DNA of 64,000 nucleotides from Obelidium mucronatum (GCA_025765595.1 JAIVFH010000006.1:1-64000); one strand, 5' to 3'; numbered from the stretch's first letter, positions 33,607 to 44,983 are shown. Numbers and translations: made by a program. Notes: generated by a model not told the origin, from the sequence alone.

Positions 33607-33909
33607 TTTTTGGAACTTTCAAGTTTCAGCAAGATATCTGCTCGCTGGAAGTCAGAATGAGCAGAGAGAAGGGGCATAAAGATACCCCACCATTAATTCG
33701 GGAGTTGTGGGTGTCAGATCTATTATTAATTTGCTTCCTTCTTTTCTCCTTCGTTCGTTCCATCTTTCTAGATCGTTGCAGCAAGGACTTTTGGTGGTTG
33801 AATGCAGCGCTGCTAATTTTTCAACCTCAACACCCTGCTCCCAAGTCTTGTTGACAGTTGTTGAGTTGTTCAAGGTGGCCCATTTTTTGTCACCCCTCTG
33901 AAACCAAAA
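33607..33909. promoter_or_regulatory. Bidirectional intergenic region
   Basis: 303 bp between the divergent starts of the unrecognised gene (33606, leftward) and eS4 (33910, rightward). Pyrimidine-rich on the plus strand around 33720-33770. No specific motif claimed. Confidence 0.5.
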
Positions 33910-35126
33910 AATGGTGCGTCGGCTACCCACCACTACGAACCCCATCCCTACGGGACTCAGCCATCGCATCATCAGCGGCCATGACGATACGCATTGTTAC
34001 CGATGGATGTGAATATTTGATGGATCAGTCGGTCGGAGGATGTTCAGTGTACTTTGTCGAGAGTAGATGGCATCTGTCAACGCAACGCACCCTCAGATAT
34101 TGGACGGCGTCCGGACGGCGTTTCTTGTGGAAGGGCTAGAATTATGATTCGGATGTGGAGCAGAGGGAAATAGCGATCATCGGTCGACAAATCAACAATC
34201 AGCTATATTCACTCTTTGTGCGCAGTGTTGAATCTATCACTAACGTGAATTGCTTCTTCTTTTCACTTTACACAGACTCGTGGACCAAAGAAGCACATGA
34301 AGCGCGTATGTTCTCTTGAAGGGCGACTCCTGACTTGCTTGCTCACACACACACTTTTTTTTTTTTGTAGCTCGCCGCTCCAAAGCACTGGATGCTTGAC
34401 AAGCTCACTGGAACCTGGGCCCCACGTCCATCTCCAGGTCCCCACAAGCTCCGCGAATCCCTTCCCCTCATCATCTTCCTCCGTAACCGTCTCAAGTACG
34501 CCTTGACCAACCAGGAAGTGAAGGCCATCGTCATGCAGAGAGCCATCAAGGTTGACGGAAAGGTCCGCACCGACATTACCTACCCAGCTGGATTCATGGA
34601 CGTCATCACCATTGAAAAGACTGGCGAGAACTTCCGTCTCGTCTACGACACCAAGGGACGTTTCTGTATCCACCGTATCGGTGAGGAGGAAGCCAAATAC
34701 AAGCTCGGAAAGGTCAAGTCTGTGAAGCTCGGCGCCAAGGGAATTCCATTCGCTGTCACCCACGATGGACGCACCTTCCGTTACCCAGACCCCAACTTGA
34801 AGGTCAACGACACTGTCAAGATTGACTTGACCAACAACAAGATTGCTGACTTTGTCAAGTTTGAGACTGGAAACTTGGCCTACATTACTGGAGGACGTAA
34901 CATGGGTCGTATTGGAGTTGTTACTCACCGTGAACGTCACCACGGTGGTTTCGACATTGTTCACATCAAGGATGCTCTTGACAGACAATTTGCTACCAGA
35001 TTGAGCAACGTCTTTGTGATCGGTCAGGGAAACAAGGCTCTCATTTCTTTGCCAAAGGGTAAGGGAGTCAAGCTCACCATTTCTGAGGAGCGTGACAGAC
35101 GCAGAGAGCAAGCTGCCAACAACTAA
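33910..35126 (+). CDS. RPS4: Ribosomal protein eS4
   Basis: The ATG (33910-33912) is followed at once by a 363-nt intron. Exon 2 (34276-34305) has ten codons ([10 protein letters not shown]). Exon 3 (34371-35126) starts [16 protein letters not shown]. The product is 262 residues with the S4 RNA-binding fold, a KOW-like segment ([17 protein letters not shown]) and the C-terminal [15 protein letters not shown]. It is a 40S subunit protein. Confidence 0.95.
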
Positions 35127-35307
35127 ATCGGGCTCCATTTTACTTTGACCTTCGTCGGGGGGGCGTTCGTATGGGCTGTATTTGGTTTTTGGAATGAGGT
35201 TTCATCCTCAAATAAACTTTGCTACTGTTTTTTGTTTTCTGGCGGGCATTTGTTTTGAACATTGTTTGTTCAGTGCGTTTCCTCTTTATTTCAACATGTT
35301 CAACCCC

Positions 35308-36669
35308 TTAAAAGGACTTCCGTTTCCATGACCGAACTTTGCTGAATACAAACGGCTTCCGTTGAGTGTTTGTAATCAGAGTTTTTTCTGTTGGGTTGGT
35401 CCGTTTATAATGATGAAAATCAATCCAAGTTAACTTGTTGTGGCCAGCACGACGTGTACTTGAAATGGAGAATTCATAATGAACGTTATTTGCGCCATCT
35501 ACAGGAAAATCAGTAAAAAAGCCTTTTCGTAAAGAGTAAAAGGAAAAAAATAAAAGACAGAAAAAAAAAACCTACCAATTGTATCCATTATCAAACCATC
35601 ATCGCGAAGCTGCCAAGTACCAAATAAAAGCCCCTTCAACGAAGCCAAAGCAGCTGCTTTCTCCCTCGCCTTAAACTTTGTCGCAGCTTCACCAATAGCC
35701 ACCTTCAAAGAATCAGTGCTTGCTGGGGATTCCATAACATTTGTTAAATCTGCCAATGCCTGTGTGGGCTCCACAGTCGTCGTCCAGATCAACATTGATC
35801 CGTCTCTGAACAACCGAAGGTATCGGAAGTACGTGACAATCAAGTACGGATTCTGATAAGACTCGGCATATCCCTGACGGATGTAGTTGACTCGCGAAAT
35901 GTAGAGTCCTTCGAATGAGACACGTGGTTTCTCACTCCACATGGTTAGCCAGCAGTTTCTGTACCTTTCGGCTAACTGCGTGCTGATTGCTACAGAGTTA
36001 TAGGAATAAGCGGGCCGTGCGTAATATTTGTGGCATAGCCAGCGCCAGAGACCGGCAGTAAGTGTCTGGTGTTGAAAGTAACGACACGTTGATGCAATTT
36101 GCTCCAAGGAAGAGAAGTCCAGGACGAGAGACCACCGAATGATATGAGTGATAAGTTCTGACGGAAATATGGCAATTACTACAGGACGCGTCTCGTCTTT
36201 TGGTTTGAATCTGTTTTGGTTGTTCTAGTGATCAGTAAACCGACAACTTGAACACCACAATTCAACCTCCTGTCAAGCTTTTCAGAAACTTCTTCGTTCT
36301 GCTGAATTGCAATAGACATTGACGCCACGCCAGCAGCGAGGGCAGCATCTGCTGCTGTTGCTGATTCACCCACATTCCCGAATGAGTAGTAGTTCAGGCT
36401 CTGGAGGTCGTCGCCTGCATTTCCGCCCTCATCTGCGAGAGCCATTTGCTGCTGCAGTTGCGGCAGGTTTGTTCGGGCGAGGCGGTCAATGTTTGGCTCT
36501 GCCAAAGAGGTTCAGCTTGACCACTTGAAAGGGGCGAATACAAACCCAGCTTCGTAGCCTGTCGGTACTTTGCAAGAGCCTCTCCGAGACGGCCTTCCCG
36601 TTCAAACACGCTTGCCTGAGAATATAGATTCAGAGCCCGCTGTTGCACAGTTTCGACTTCGGCTGTCAT
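35308..36669 (-). CDS. FBXO9-like F-box protein (SCF adaptor)
   Basis: The N-terminus (36669, MTAEVETVQQRALNLY) has a TPR/MIT-like helix pair (ASVFEREGRLGEALAKYRQA). Spliced exons lead to an F-box starting IFPSELITHIIRWSL (about 36160). The FBXO9/Hrt3 domain follows: PRVSFEGLYISRVNYIRQG, YFRYLRLFRDGSMLIWTTT, and in the last exon GHNKLTWIDFHHYK and FSKVRSW. The last intron (about 35571-35498) is in phase. The F-box should bind Skp1 and recruit substrates to a cullin-1 ubiquitin ligase. FBXO9 in animals targets TEL2/TTI1; the substrate here is unknown. Confidence 0.8.
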
Positions 36670-36715
36670 TCAAATTCTGGATATTATTTATTTGATGGGA
36701 ATTTCAAATCATAAC

Positions 36716-37417
36716 TCACTTCTCCTGCAAAAACCGATGCAATGACGCCATCAAGTACAAACTACCACATACAACAAACAACGTATCTGATCCACACTTA
36801 CCCTGTTCCTGCTCAAGTTTCACTAATTCCTCAAGCTCCTCAAAAACCTCCTCAACACCACCCCGCACCTCCCTTACTGGATTCCCATACCCCAACTCTT
36901 GAACCCCCTTTACAATATCCGAACCGTCCATACACTTGATCCAAGGCATTCCGACGGGACTCTCGAACCCAACAGTCCACACGACATCCCCTGGTCTCAC
37001 CAAAACTCGCAGCAGACTCTGCATCTTTGATTTATCATTCTTCATTCCAATGATCCAGTGGATTGATGTTTTGAGATTATAGTTCTCTGTCAACATTGTG
37101 TCCAGGTACGCGCGAAGACACTCGGCGCCTTGCTCGTTGTGGGCGCCGTCTGTCAAGATTCGGTAGGATGATGATGATGATGATGTTGCAAGCGTTTTTG
37201 CCGTTGAAGGGGGGGAAATGAATTCCATTCTTCCTGGCCATGTTGTTGATTCGATACCGCGTTTGATTGTTTCGAGGGAGGGCTGGTTGGGGAACAGTGA
37301 TTTGTATTTGTTGCAATAGAATTGAGTGAGTGTTTCGAGGACTGTGGCCAAGTTGTTGTATTGAAACAATCCCTAGCAGTAGTGATGCAGGTAAGTAGTA
37401 GTTGTGAGTATGAATAA

Positions 37418-37450
<33 letters not shown>

Positions 37451-38329
37451 CTGTACCAGGAGAGGTAAATCGACAATAATGTCTTGTCCAAACACTGATC
37501 CTTTTACAAGGTTGGTTTTGTGTGTTGTCGTCCTCTCCTCTTTAACGTCAACTCGTTCGCATCCTTTGGTCACGTCCCATACAGAGCAACCTCCTACTTC
37601 TAGAGCCCTTGCTCTAATAACATCTTTTGCTTCCGGAAAAGAATCCTGAGGACCCAGGATGCAATCAGTGCAAGGGGCATGCAGAATCCCAGCTTTTTGA
37701 GCTGCGATTTCTTGGATTGTGGAACCAAGGAACTCGGTGTGGTCAATGGCAAGAGCAGTGAAAACACAGAGTGCATTTGTAAAAACATTTGTCGCATCCA
37801 ATCTTGATGTTCCAACATGAGCACGTATCGTATATATCAAAGTCAGAAAAAACCACAACAAGTTTACCTCCCCCCCAAGCCAACTTCAATGACAGCAACA
37901 TCAACCTTCTCCATGGAAAACCAAAGGAAAGCTAGAGCACATTCAATTTCGAAATTTGATGGAGGATCAAGATGCATAGAGGCAGAAACAACTGATTTGA
38001 TTTGATCCGAGAGATGACTGTAGGTGTCCAAAGAAATAGGACAGCCGTTGATGCAAATGGAGTCGGTAGGATGCAAGAAATGTGGACTTGAGAAACGAGC
38101 TGTTTTAAGACCCGATTCTTTGAAGCAGCTTGCGAGGAGAGCACAAACTGATCTGATTAAAAAGGGTTGGTTGGGTTGGGGTGTTGAGGTTTTTGGAATA
38201 CACAAAAGACTAATACCCTTTCCCATTTGTGCCTGCCACGTGAACCACGGCCTTGAGAGAGAGGTGTGGGTTTTCCAGAAGACGGAGGAGGTTCGTGATG
38301 CGTTCGAGTCCTAATCTGATTTCCGCCAT
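36716..38329 (-). CDS. FolC-type dihydrofolate/folylpolyglutamate synthase
   Basis: It begins MAEIRLGLERITNLLRLLE and carries the Mur-ligase ATP loop VHVAGTNGKG|S, interrupted by the first intron after GKG. Further motifs: TARFSSPHFLHPTDSI, VAVIEVGLGGRLDATN, ALAIDHTEFLGSTIQEIAAQKAGI, WPGRMEF and ILTDGAHNEQG. These define the family that glutamylates folates or dihydropteroate. I cannot tell DHFS from FPGS specificity by eye. An intron at about 37460-37380 contains a 27-base A run (T on the coding strand). The start is 69 bp from the divergent histone-fold gene. Confidence 0.88.
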
Positions 38330-38398
38330 CTTTTTTTTTTATTTTATTTATTTTTTATTTAAATAAACTTATTAAGTTAAAAAAACATAAATCCGGGG

Positions 38399-40633
38399 AT
38401 GAGCAGCTCCTCGTTCGAACGCGGACGCGGGCCGGCGGCGCCGGCGACAGTGCCGGCGACAGCAGCCCCGGCGGCAGCGGCAGCAGCGGCGGCGGCGGCG
38501 ACGGGGGCGGCGGCGCACTCGCACGGGCTGCTCGTGATGGCGTGCGCACACGCGGCGCGCAACGCCGGGTTCGACGCGGCGACGGGGCGCGCGGCGGGCG
38601 TGTTTGCGCAGACGGCGGGCGCGCAGCTGCAGCGGCTCGCGCGCGCGACGGCGGCGGCGGGCGCGCTCGGCGGCTGCGGCGGCGGCGGCGGCGGCGGCGG
38701 TGCGGCGTCGGCGCTGGACGTGCTGGCGGCGCTGGACGCGGCCGCCGTCGACGTGGCGGCGCTGCGCGCGTGGTATGTGCAGCAGCTGCGCCAAGCCGCG
38801 CCCAAGCCGGCGCCGGCGGCGGCGAAAGACGACGAAAAGAAGCCCGAAGAAACAAAAACGGACTTGTCGTTTCCGCGTCCGAATCCAGGCGTCTTTCCTG
38901 TGCGTAAGTGCTTTCTTGTCCGCATCAATCTCTTTTTTTCTTCATTGGCTCACCAACCAACTCCAAACAAAACAAACAAACAAAACAAAACAAATCCAAC
39001 AGAACCAGTTCTCGACAATATCGCAGCTTTTCAAGCGCAGTTTACCAATCCGCCCGCCTCAGTAGCTGCCGTTGAAGCGAGCTGGAACAGCCTATTATTA
39101 TTATCATCATCATCATCGTCATCTTCCACAAACAACACCAACAACAACAACAACACCAACAACAACAACAACCAGCATATATCATCATCAAACACACTGA
39201 TATCGACAACATCCGCTTCTGCTACAATACCACAACCCCTGCAGAAGTCAATTATAAATAGTTCAAACTCGCATACCGTAATAGACAATGTTCCAATGCT
39301 TCTGGACAGCAATGATGACGATGAAGAGGACGATGATGAAGACGAGGAGGATGATGAGGAAGATGAGGATGAGGAACTTGAAGATGATGAACTGGATGAG
39401 TCAAGAGCAGCTCTTGATGCCACCAAAGATGGCACGGCAAACGCAGATCCTGTCGGAAATCCAAATCTACTGGCTGGATCTTTGAAAAGAGGAGTAAAGC
39501 GTGCTAGTGGGGAAAACAGGAATCCATACCTAGCAACCACAAAACCCATTCCATCTGTTCCATTGAACGCCTCCACCTCTTCTTCTTCTTCTTCTTCGTC
39601 TTCCGCTTCTTCAGTTATACCACCAATAACAGCAACAGCAACAACGCAAGCTTCTTCTGCGAATTCAAGGTTCAATGAAATGCGACAGCGACGAACTCAA
39701 CAACCAACAAACCTAATAATACCGCCCACGAACACTGGCACTTCTTCCGTAAGAGAAAACGGAATTTCCAGTATACCCTCCAACCGCCCACAACGACAAG
39801 GCCTCGAAACGTTGGTCCTTCAAACACTTTCCAAAAAGTCACGAACCTCGACGACGGCTTCTTCCTCATTTTCATCAACCAATCAAACCATAAAGCCCAC
39901 TGAACCACCGAAACTAGAACTATCAACTTTCCTGCTCCGAACACTGACACATCCATCCAGTGGAACTGTTAGTGCAGGATCAATGCCCCATACCAGCAGT
40001 TCCGCTTATGCGAGCGATAAACAAGCTCTTTTAGTTGTCGGGGAAAGCTTGTTTGGGAAAGGCGCGGTTAATCGTGGTGTTGAAGGAGTTGTAGGCTGGA
40101 GAGCGTTGGATTTTGGAGGCGATGTGACTGTGGGCCATATTGACTCTGCATCAGCTGGGACCAGCTCTGCGGGTGGTTCAGTTGGTGGAAGTTTGAATGG
40201 AGGAGGAATGGATTCTATGGCTGCTATGACTGCTCCTGTTACTGGCCCTAAAAAGAAGTCACAACCAAATGGCGTGGCGTCCGCTACTCCCGCTCCGGCG
40301 CCTGCTGTTGCTGCTGCTTCTTCTTTGTCTTCTTCCTCGATATCTGTGGGGGGGTCGGCCGCTCTTGCGTTTCCTGCAATCAGTGGAGACGCTAAAGCAG
40401 GTGGTACTGCTATGCTGCAAAAGTCAAGCAGTTTAGTGGAAAGCAGCAGCAGTGGAAGCAATAGCTTCAATCTCCTGGGATCAATTGGAACTCCTTCAAC
40501 CAGCACCTCGATGCTGCTGGGCGGCGTTTCTCCCATTCTGCAACCACCACCACCAACAACAGCAGCAGCAGTAACGGGACCTGGCACAGCTCCTATACAT
40601 AAAATCAAGTTCAAATTAGCAGTCAATAAGTGA
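38399..40633 (+). CDS. TAF8/SPT7-like histone-fold (BTP domain) protein
   Basis: Exons 38399-38903 and 39003-40633 give 711 residues. Exon 1 is extremely GC-rich. After an Ala/Pro tract it encodes a histone-fold-like segment: LLVMACAHAARNAGFD, TAGAQLQRLARATA and ALDVLAALDAAAVDVAALRA, matching the bromodomain-associated (BTP) pattern of TAF3/TAF8/SPT7. FPRPNPGVFPV follows. Exon 2 is Ser/Thr/Asn-rich with an acidic Asp/Glu block and ends in a basic HKIKFKLAVNK. I infer a subunit of TFIID or SAGA. The low-complexity tail prevents a firmer call. Confidence 0.6.
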   Translation: MSSSSFERGRGPAAPATVPATAAPAAAAAAAAAATGAAAHSHGLLVMACAHAARNAGFDAATGRAAGVFAQTAGAQLQRLARATAAAGALGGCGGGGGGGGAASALDVLAALDAAAVDVAALRAWYVQQLRQAAPKPAPAAAKDDEKKPEETKTDLSFPRPNPGVFPVRKCFLVRINLFFSSLAHQPTPNKTNKQNKTNPTEPVLDNIAAFQAQFTNPPASVAAVEASWNSLLLLSSSSSSSSTNNTNNNNNTNNNNNQHISSSNTLISTTSASATIPQPLQKSIINSSNSHTVIDNVPMLLDSNDDDEEDDDEDEEDDEEDEDEELEDDELDESRAALDATKDGTANADPVGNPNLLAGSLKRGVKRASGENRNPYLATTKPIPSVPLNASTSSSSSSSSSASSVIPPITATATTQASSANSRFNEMRQRRTQQPTNLIIPPTNTGTSSVRENGISSIPSNRPQRQGLETLVLQTLSKKSRTSTTASSSFSSTNQTIKPTEPPKLELSTFLLRTLTHPSSGTVSAGSMPHTSSSAYASDKQALLVVGESLFGKGAVNRGVEGVVGWRALDFGGDVTVGHIDSASAGTSSAGGSVGGSLNGGGMDSMAAMTAPVTGPKKKSQPNGVASATPAPAPAVAAASSLSSSSISVGGSAALAFPAISGDAKAGGTAMLQKSSSLVESSSSGSNSFNLLGSIGTPSTSTSMLLGGVSPILQPPPPTTAAAVTGPGTAPIHKIKFKLAVNK

Positions 40634-40708
40634 CCGATTCAAGTTGGAATGACTTCTAGTGGGAAAAAGTGGTGTATGTATGTGGGGAGTGGTGGGATCA
40701 CGTTTTTT

Positions 40709-41683
40709 TTATTGTTGTTGTAATTTGAGTGTTGCGAAAAGACTTCCAATCTCGTCTACTATTTCTTCTACATTTGTTTCAGAGGATGAGAGTCGTGAGT
40801 TGTCCGCACTGGAGAGCTTTTGGAACTTTGCGTTCAGCGTATCCATGGACATTTCCCCAGCCTGATATTCTGCTGACGGATTATAAAGTGGCGGCGCATT
40901 CCTCGACCGCGTGTGATAAATGCTCAAAATGTCCATCATTTCATTGAGTTCACTCAACAACTTGGGACCATGAAATGCGTCTGGAGGAGAACTACCAGCC
41001 GTATTTAAAAAACCGTTGGAATTGTTGTTATTGTTGTACTTTGCTGTTAAAACGCGTGTTCGAGATCTGACCAAATCCAAGGGCGTTCTTCCTGATCCAT
41101 CACAGCCCGATAAATCGGCACCAGCTTGAAGTAGCAGGGACACGATTGTCAAATGGTTTCCAACCACAGCCAAATGCAAAGGACTTGATCCATTCACATC
41201 TCTCATTGAGAGCATTCGATTTGCAGTGAGTATCCTTCCGTCATCGTCATCGCTGTCATCATCATCGACATCATCATCGTCATCATCCTCATGCCTTAAT
41301 ATTCGAGTTTCCTGCCTTGAAGGATGGTTCTTTGTTTCCGTGAAAAAGCGACGACGAAAGTTGAGCAAAACTCTGACAGTCTCAACAGACCCCTGTGCAC
41401 ACGCGAAATGCAGCATTGTGCGCCGTTTCGAATCCACTGAAAGAAGAACGCGTTCAGGATTGCTGTTGGTGGTTGCTACAAGCAGCGACGTCAGGACGGA
41501 TTCGAGGAGAACGTGGTCGTTTGTGGATGCAAGCAGGTGGATGTTGTCGGAGGCCTGGCGGGCTGAGATGGCGGCTTGGCGGCGTTGGTCTCGTGTTGGG
41601 TGTTTGTATGGGACGAAACGCGAGGTTCTTTGCGTTGTTGTTGGTGTTGGTGTTGTTGATGGGGCTGATTTGTTCATGTTCAT
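40709..41683 (-). CDS. Ankyrin-repeat protein, single exon
   Basis: 324 residues without introns. Basic N-terminus, then ankyrin repeats (RTMLHFACAQGSVETVRVLL; SSPLHLAVVGNHLTIVSLLL; RTPLDLVRS) interrupted by an Asp-rich insert between the first two. The C-terminus is helical (VDEIGSLFATLKLQ). It is probably a protein-interaction adaptor resembling small ANKRD proteins. Its ATG is only 31 bp from the RACK1 ATG. Confidence 0.85.
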   Translation of the reverse strand: MNMNKSAPSTTPTPTTTQRTSRFVPYKHPTRDQRRQAAISARQASDNIHLLASTNDHVLLESVLTSLLVATTNSNPERVLLSVDSKRRTMLHFACAQGSVETVRVLLNFRRRFFTETKNHPSRQETRILRHEDDDDDDVDDDDSDDDDGRILTANRMLSMRDVNGSSPLHLAVVGNHLTIVSLLLQAGADLSGCDGSGRTPLDLVRSRTRVLTAKYNNNNNSNGFLNTAGSSPPDAFHGPKLLSELNEMMDILSIYHTRSRNAPPLYNPSAEYQAGEMSMDTLNAKFQKLSSADNSRLSSSETNVEEIVDEIGSLFATLKLQQQ

Positions 41684-41714
41684 TGGATAACATTTATATT
41701 ATATTTCACTAAAT
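41684..41714. promoter_or_regulatory. 31-bp divergent spacer (ankyrin gene / RACK1)
   Basis: AT-rich spacer between two opposite start codons. The transcription start of at least one gene must lie inside the other gene or give a very short leader, unless the ankyrin gene uses a later ATG. Confidence 0.6.
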
Positions 41715-43061
41715 ATGTCTTCTGCTTTGCACTTGCGTGGAGAACTCCAAGGACACTCTGGATGGGTCACTTCCATTGCCACCTCTGTTGAGAACCCAGA
41801 CCTCCTTGTTTCTGGATCCCGTGGTGAGTAGTCTTTCAGTGGTGGCAGTTTGGTTGGTCGACTCTTGCATCTGCTTCTGGGAATCACCCCCTCCCCATCC
41901 CCACCACGCGCAGCCATCGCACCTTGCCCATCCTCTCGCACCGATCCAATCTGATCTGATCCGATCCTTCTTCTTTGTATTCAGACAAGACCGTCATTGT
42001 CTGGCACTTGTCCCGCGACGAGTCCAACTACGGATACGCCAAGCGCGCCTTGACTGGCCATAACCACTTCGTCTCTGACGTTGTCGTTTCCTCCGACGGC
42101 CAATTCGCCCTCTCTGCCTCCTGGGACAAGACCCTCCGTCTCTGGGACCTCAACTCTGGAACCACCACCCGTCGTTTCGTTGGCCACACCAACGACGTCT
42201 TGTCTGTCTCCTTCTCCCCAGACAACCGTCAGATCGTGTCTGCCTCCCGTGACAAGAGCATCAAGCTTTGGAACACCCTCGGAGAGTGCAAGTTGAACAT
42301 TGTTCAGGACGGACACACTGAGTGGGCTTCCAACGTCAAGTTCTCTCCAAACCCAGCTAACCCAGTTATTGTTTCTGCTGGATGGGACAAACTCGTCAAG
42401 GTGATTATTTTCTGCCCCTTGTCCCTTTTTTTCCGTTGGAAGGAAAAACACTGCTTCGAAGTTGGGATGATGCAACAAAACTATTACAATATTTGCTACT
42501 TCAGAGGGATCCATCTAACCCCTATGAGACAAAAAATTCCACAATGATTTCTGACACCAATTTTCTGTCCTCTCACTGTTTTTTATCCTCCCTCTAATTT
42601 CTTTGTTGACTTATTTTTCTAACAACCAACGTTTTCGTGAACTGCAGGTTTGGGATGCCACTAAGTGCAAGCTCAAGACCAACCACCACGGACACACTGG
42701 ATACATCTCCACCATCACCATCTCCCCAGATGGTTCCCTCTGTGCCTCCGGTGGTAAGGACGGAATCACCATGTTGTGGGACCTCAACGAGTCCAAGCAC
42801 CTCTACTCCCTCGAAGCTGGTGACGAAATCAACGCCTTGGTGTTCTCTCCAAACAGATACTGGTTAGTTGCTGCCACCACCAGCTCTGTCAAGATCTGGG
42901 ACTTGGAAACCAAGACTGTTGTTGACGAAATCCGCCCAGACTTCAAGCCAACCAAGAAGAAGACTTCCATCCCACAGGCCATCTCCCTTGCCTGGTCTGC
43001 TGATGGTACTACTCTCTTTGTTGGATACACTGACAGCATTATCCGTGTCTACACTGTTTAA
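41715..43061 (+). CDS. RACK1: RACK1, ribosome-associated WD40 protein
   Basis: Exons 41715-41823, 41985-42400 and 42648-43061 give 312 residues in seven WD40 repeats with the usual GH...WD pairs ([91 protein letters not shown]) and a final DSIIRVYTV. It binds the 40S head and scaffolds signalling. The length matches the family, and codon bias matches the ribosomal genes. Confidence 0.97.
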
Positions 43062-43468
43062 GTTGTTTTTTTTTCTCGGAAAAACAAAGAGTGGGTTTTT
43101 GGGCATTTGACGCTCATTTTTTTTTGAATTGGGGGGTATTATGGTTGGGTGGTTCTTTGACTTTTGGAAAAAAAAAAGGCTTTGATTGTTGGTTTTTTTT
43201 TTTCTAAAAGGCATTGGTTGGTTGTGGTTACTGGTTCCAATAAAACTGAGTCAGTATCGATTTACTGTTATTTCGAATTACTTATTTGAATCAAGTCGAA
43301 GTGCAGTCCCAGCGATCAGCGTTCAATGTCCACCAATTTGCTTTTCCACTTGATGCGGACTGATTTGCCACTTGTTTTTTGCGGCTTGTGGATTGCTTTG
43401 CCACATTTCGCTTAAAAAGAGAGGCAAGAAAAGAAAAGAAAGGACACAAACAAACACACAGACAAGCA
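43062..43468. other. RACK1 3' region and DUF2828 promoter
   Basis: 407 bp with homopolymer T and A runs near 43065-43205 and an AATAAAAC signal near 43239. No gene seen. Confidence 0.5.
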
Positions 43469-44983
43469 ATGCTCTCCTTCCGTGAAGCAGCCATGGACGC
43501 AACAACAACGACGTGGAACGGCGCGGCGTCGCACGCAAGCACAGGCAGCGCGCGCGTCGACCTCTTCTACGCCGCCAGCCGCGGGCTCGACGAGACGCGG
43601 CTCGCGGGGCTGCTGGCGGCGGCGTTCGCCGAGGCGCCGCTCGACACGCTGCGCATCTGCGCGCACTGCCGCGACGTGCGCGGCGGCAAGGGCGAGCGGC
43701 GGCTCGCGCGCCAGATGCTCGCGTGGCTCGGCGCGCACCCGGCGGCGGCGCCCGCGCTGCGCCACAACCTGCGCCACTTTGTCGCCGACTTTGGCCGCTT
43801 CGACGACGTGCTGGCGCTGCTCGGCTCGCCGCTCGAGGACGCCGCCCTGGACCTGTGGGCCGCACAGCTGCGCGCAGACCGCGCAGTGCTTGACTCGGAC
43901 TCGGACTCGCCGGACTCGATCTCGCTGGTCGCAAAGTGGATTCCGTCCGAGAACAAGGCCGCCGACAAGGCGTCCAAGGTGACAAGGAAGCTGTGCAAGA
44001 AACTGGGCTTGCGGAATCCCGGCGAGCTGCGCAAGCTGTACTTGGCGCCGCTGCGTAAAAGGCTGGACATCCTGGAACGCCGCATGTGTGCGAAAGACTG
44101 GGACGCGATCCAGTTTTCCCACGTTCCGTCAGTTGCCATGAAGATTCACGGTCGCAAGGATAAGGCGTTTGAGCGGAACTTGGGCGAAAAGTTTGCCGCG
44201 TACAAGGAGTCTTTGGCCAAGGGTGAGGCTAAAGTGAATGCCAAGGTCCTGTTCCCTCATCAAATTGCTGAGCAATACATCAATACTAACGGAAGTGAAG
44301 TGGATGAACTTGTGGAAGCTCAGTGGCGTGTCATGTTGGAAAAGGGTTCACAGCTGGGGGACCTCTCAAACGTCTTGGTGATGTCGGACGTGTCTGGAAG
44401 TATGTCTGGTCTGCCCATGTGTATCTCTATTGCTCTCGGAATCTTGGTGTCTCAGTTGACCAGCGATGCATGGAAGGGCCTTGTGATGACTTTTGAGTCA
44501 AACCCGAGATTCCATATGGTAAAGGGAAAGACGTTGAGAGAGCAAGTGACATGTTTGGCCGGGGCCCCATGGGGTGGAAGCACAAACTTTATTGGGGCTT
44601 TGGACCTGATTCTTGCCACTGCTGTGAAGGGAAGACTTTCCAAGGATGCTATGCCCAAGCGTTTGATTGTCGTGTCGGATATGCAATTCAATATTGCAAG
44701 TAGTGGAGCAAGAACGACAAACTATCAGGCTCTTGTGGAGAGATACACTAGAGCTGGTTTCAGTGTTCCTCATGTGGTCTTTTGGAACGTCAATGGCAGC
44801 ACCTCGGATTTTCCAACCACCTCTCTGATGCCCAACGTCTCTCTCATTTCTGGTTATTCTGTGGATGTATTGAAGGCTGTGCTGAAGGGAACTGAGATTT
44901 CTCCCTTCACCACAATGATGAACGCGATTTCAGACGAAAGATATGCTTGTATTCAGCTTCCCCCTTCACCCACTGCATTGTAA
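43469..44983 (+). CDS. DUF2828 (TROVE-vWA-like) protein
   Basis: Single exon, 504 residues from the ATG at 43469 (MLSFREAAMD). The N-terminal half carries the family motif CRDVRGGKGERRLARQML. The middle has FSHVPSVAMKIHG. The C-terminal half is a von Willebrand A-type fold with an intact MIDAS-like VMSDVSGSMSG and GGSTNFIGALD. DUF2828 proteins occur in plants, fungi, amoebae and large DNA viruses and resemble Ro60-type RNA-binding proteins; their function is unknown. Codon GC is very high from about 43540 to 43900, then drops sharply within the same domain. Confidence 0.85.
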   Translation: MLSFREAAMDATTTTWNGAASHASTGSARVDLFYAASRGLDETRLAGLLAAAFAEAPLDTLRICAHCRDVRGGKGERRLARQMLAWLGAHPAAAPALRHNLRHFVADFGRFDDVLALLGSPLEDAALDLWAAQLRADRAVLDSDSDSPDSISLVAKWIPSENKAADKASKVTRKLCKKLGLRNPGELRKLYLAPLRKRLDILERRMCAKDWDAIQFSHVPSVAMKIHGRKDKAFERNLGEKFAAYKESLAKGEAKVNAKVLFPHQIAEQYINTNGSEVDELVEAQWRVMLEKGSQLGDLSNVLVMSDVSGSMSGLPMCISIALGILVSQLTSDAWKGLVMTFESNPRFHMVKGKTLREQVTCLAGAPWGGSTNFIGALDLILATAVKGRLSKDAMPKRLIVVSDMQFNIASSGARTTNYQALVERYTRAGFSVPHVVFWNVNGSTSDFPTTSLMPNVSLISGYSVDVLKAVLKGTEISPFTTMMNAISDERYACIQLPPSPTAL

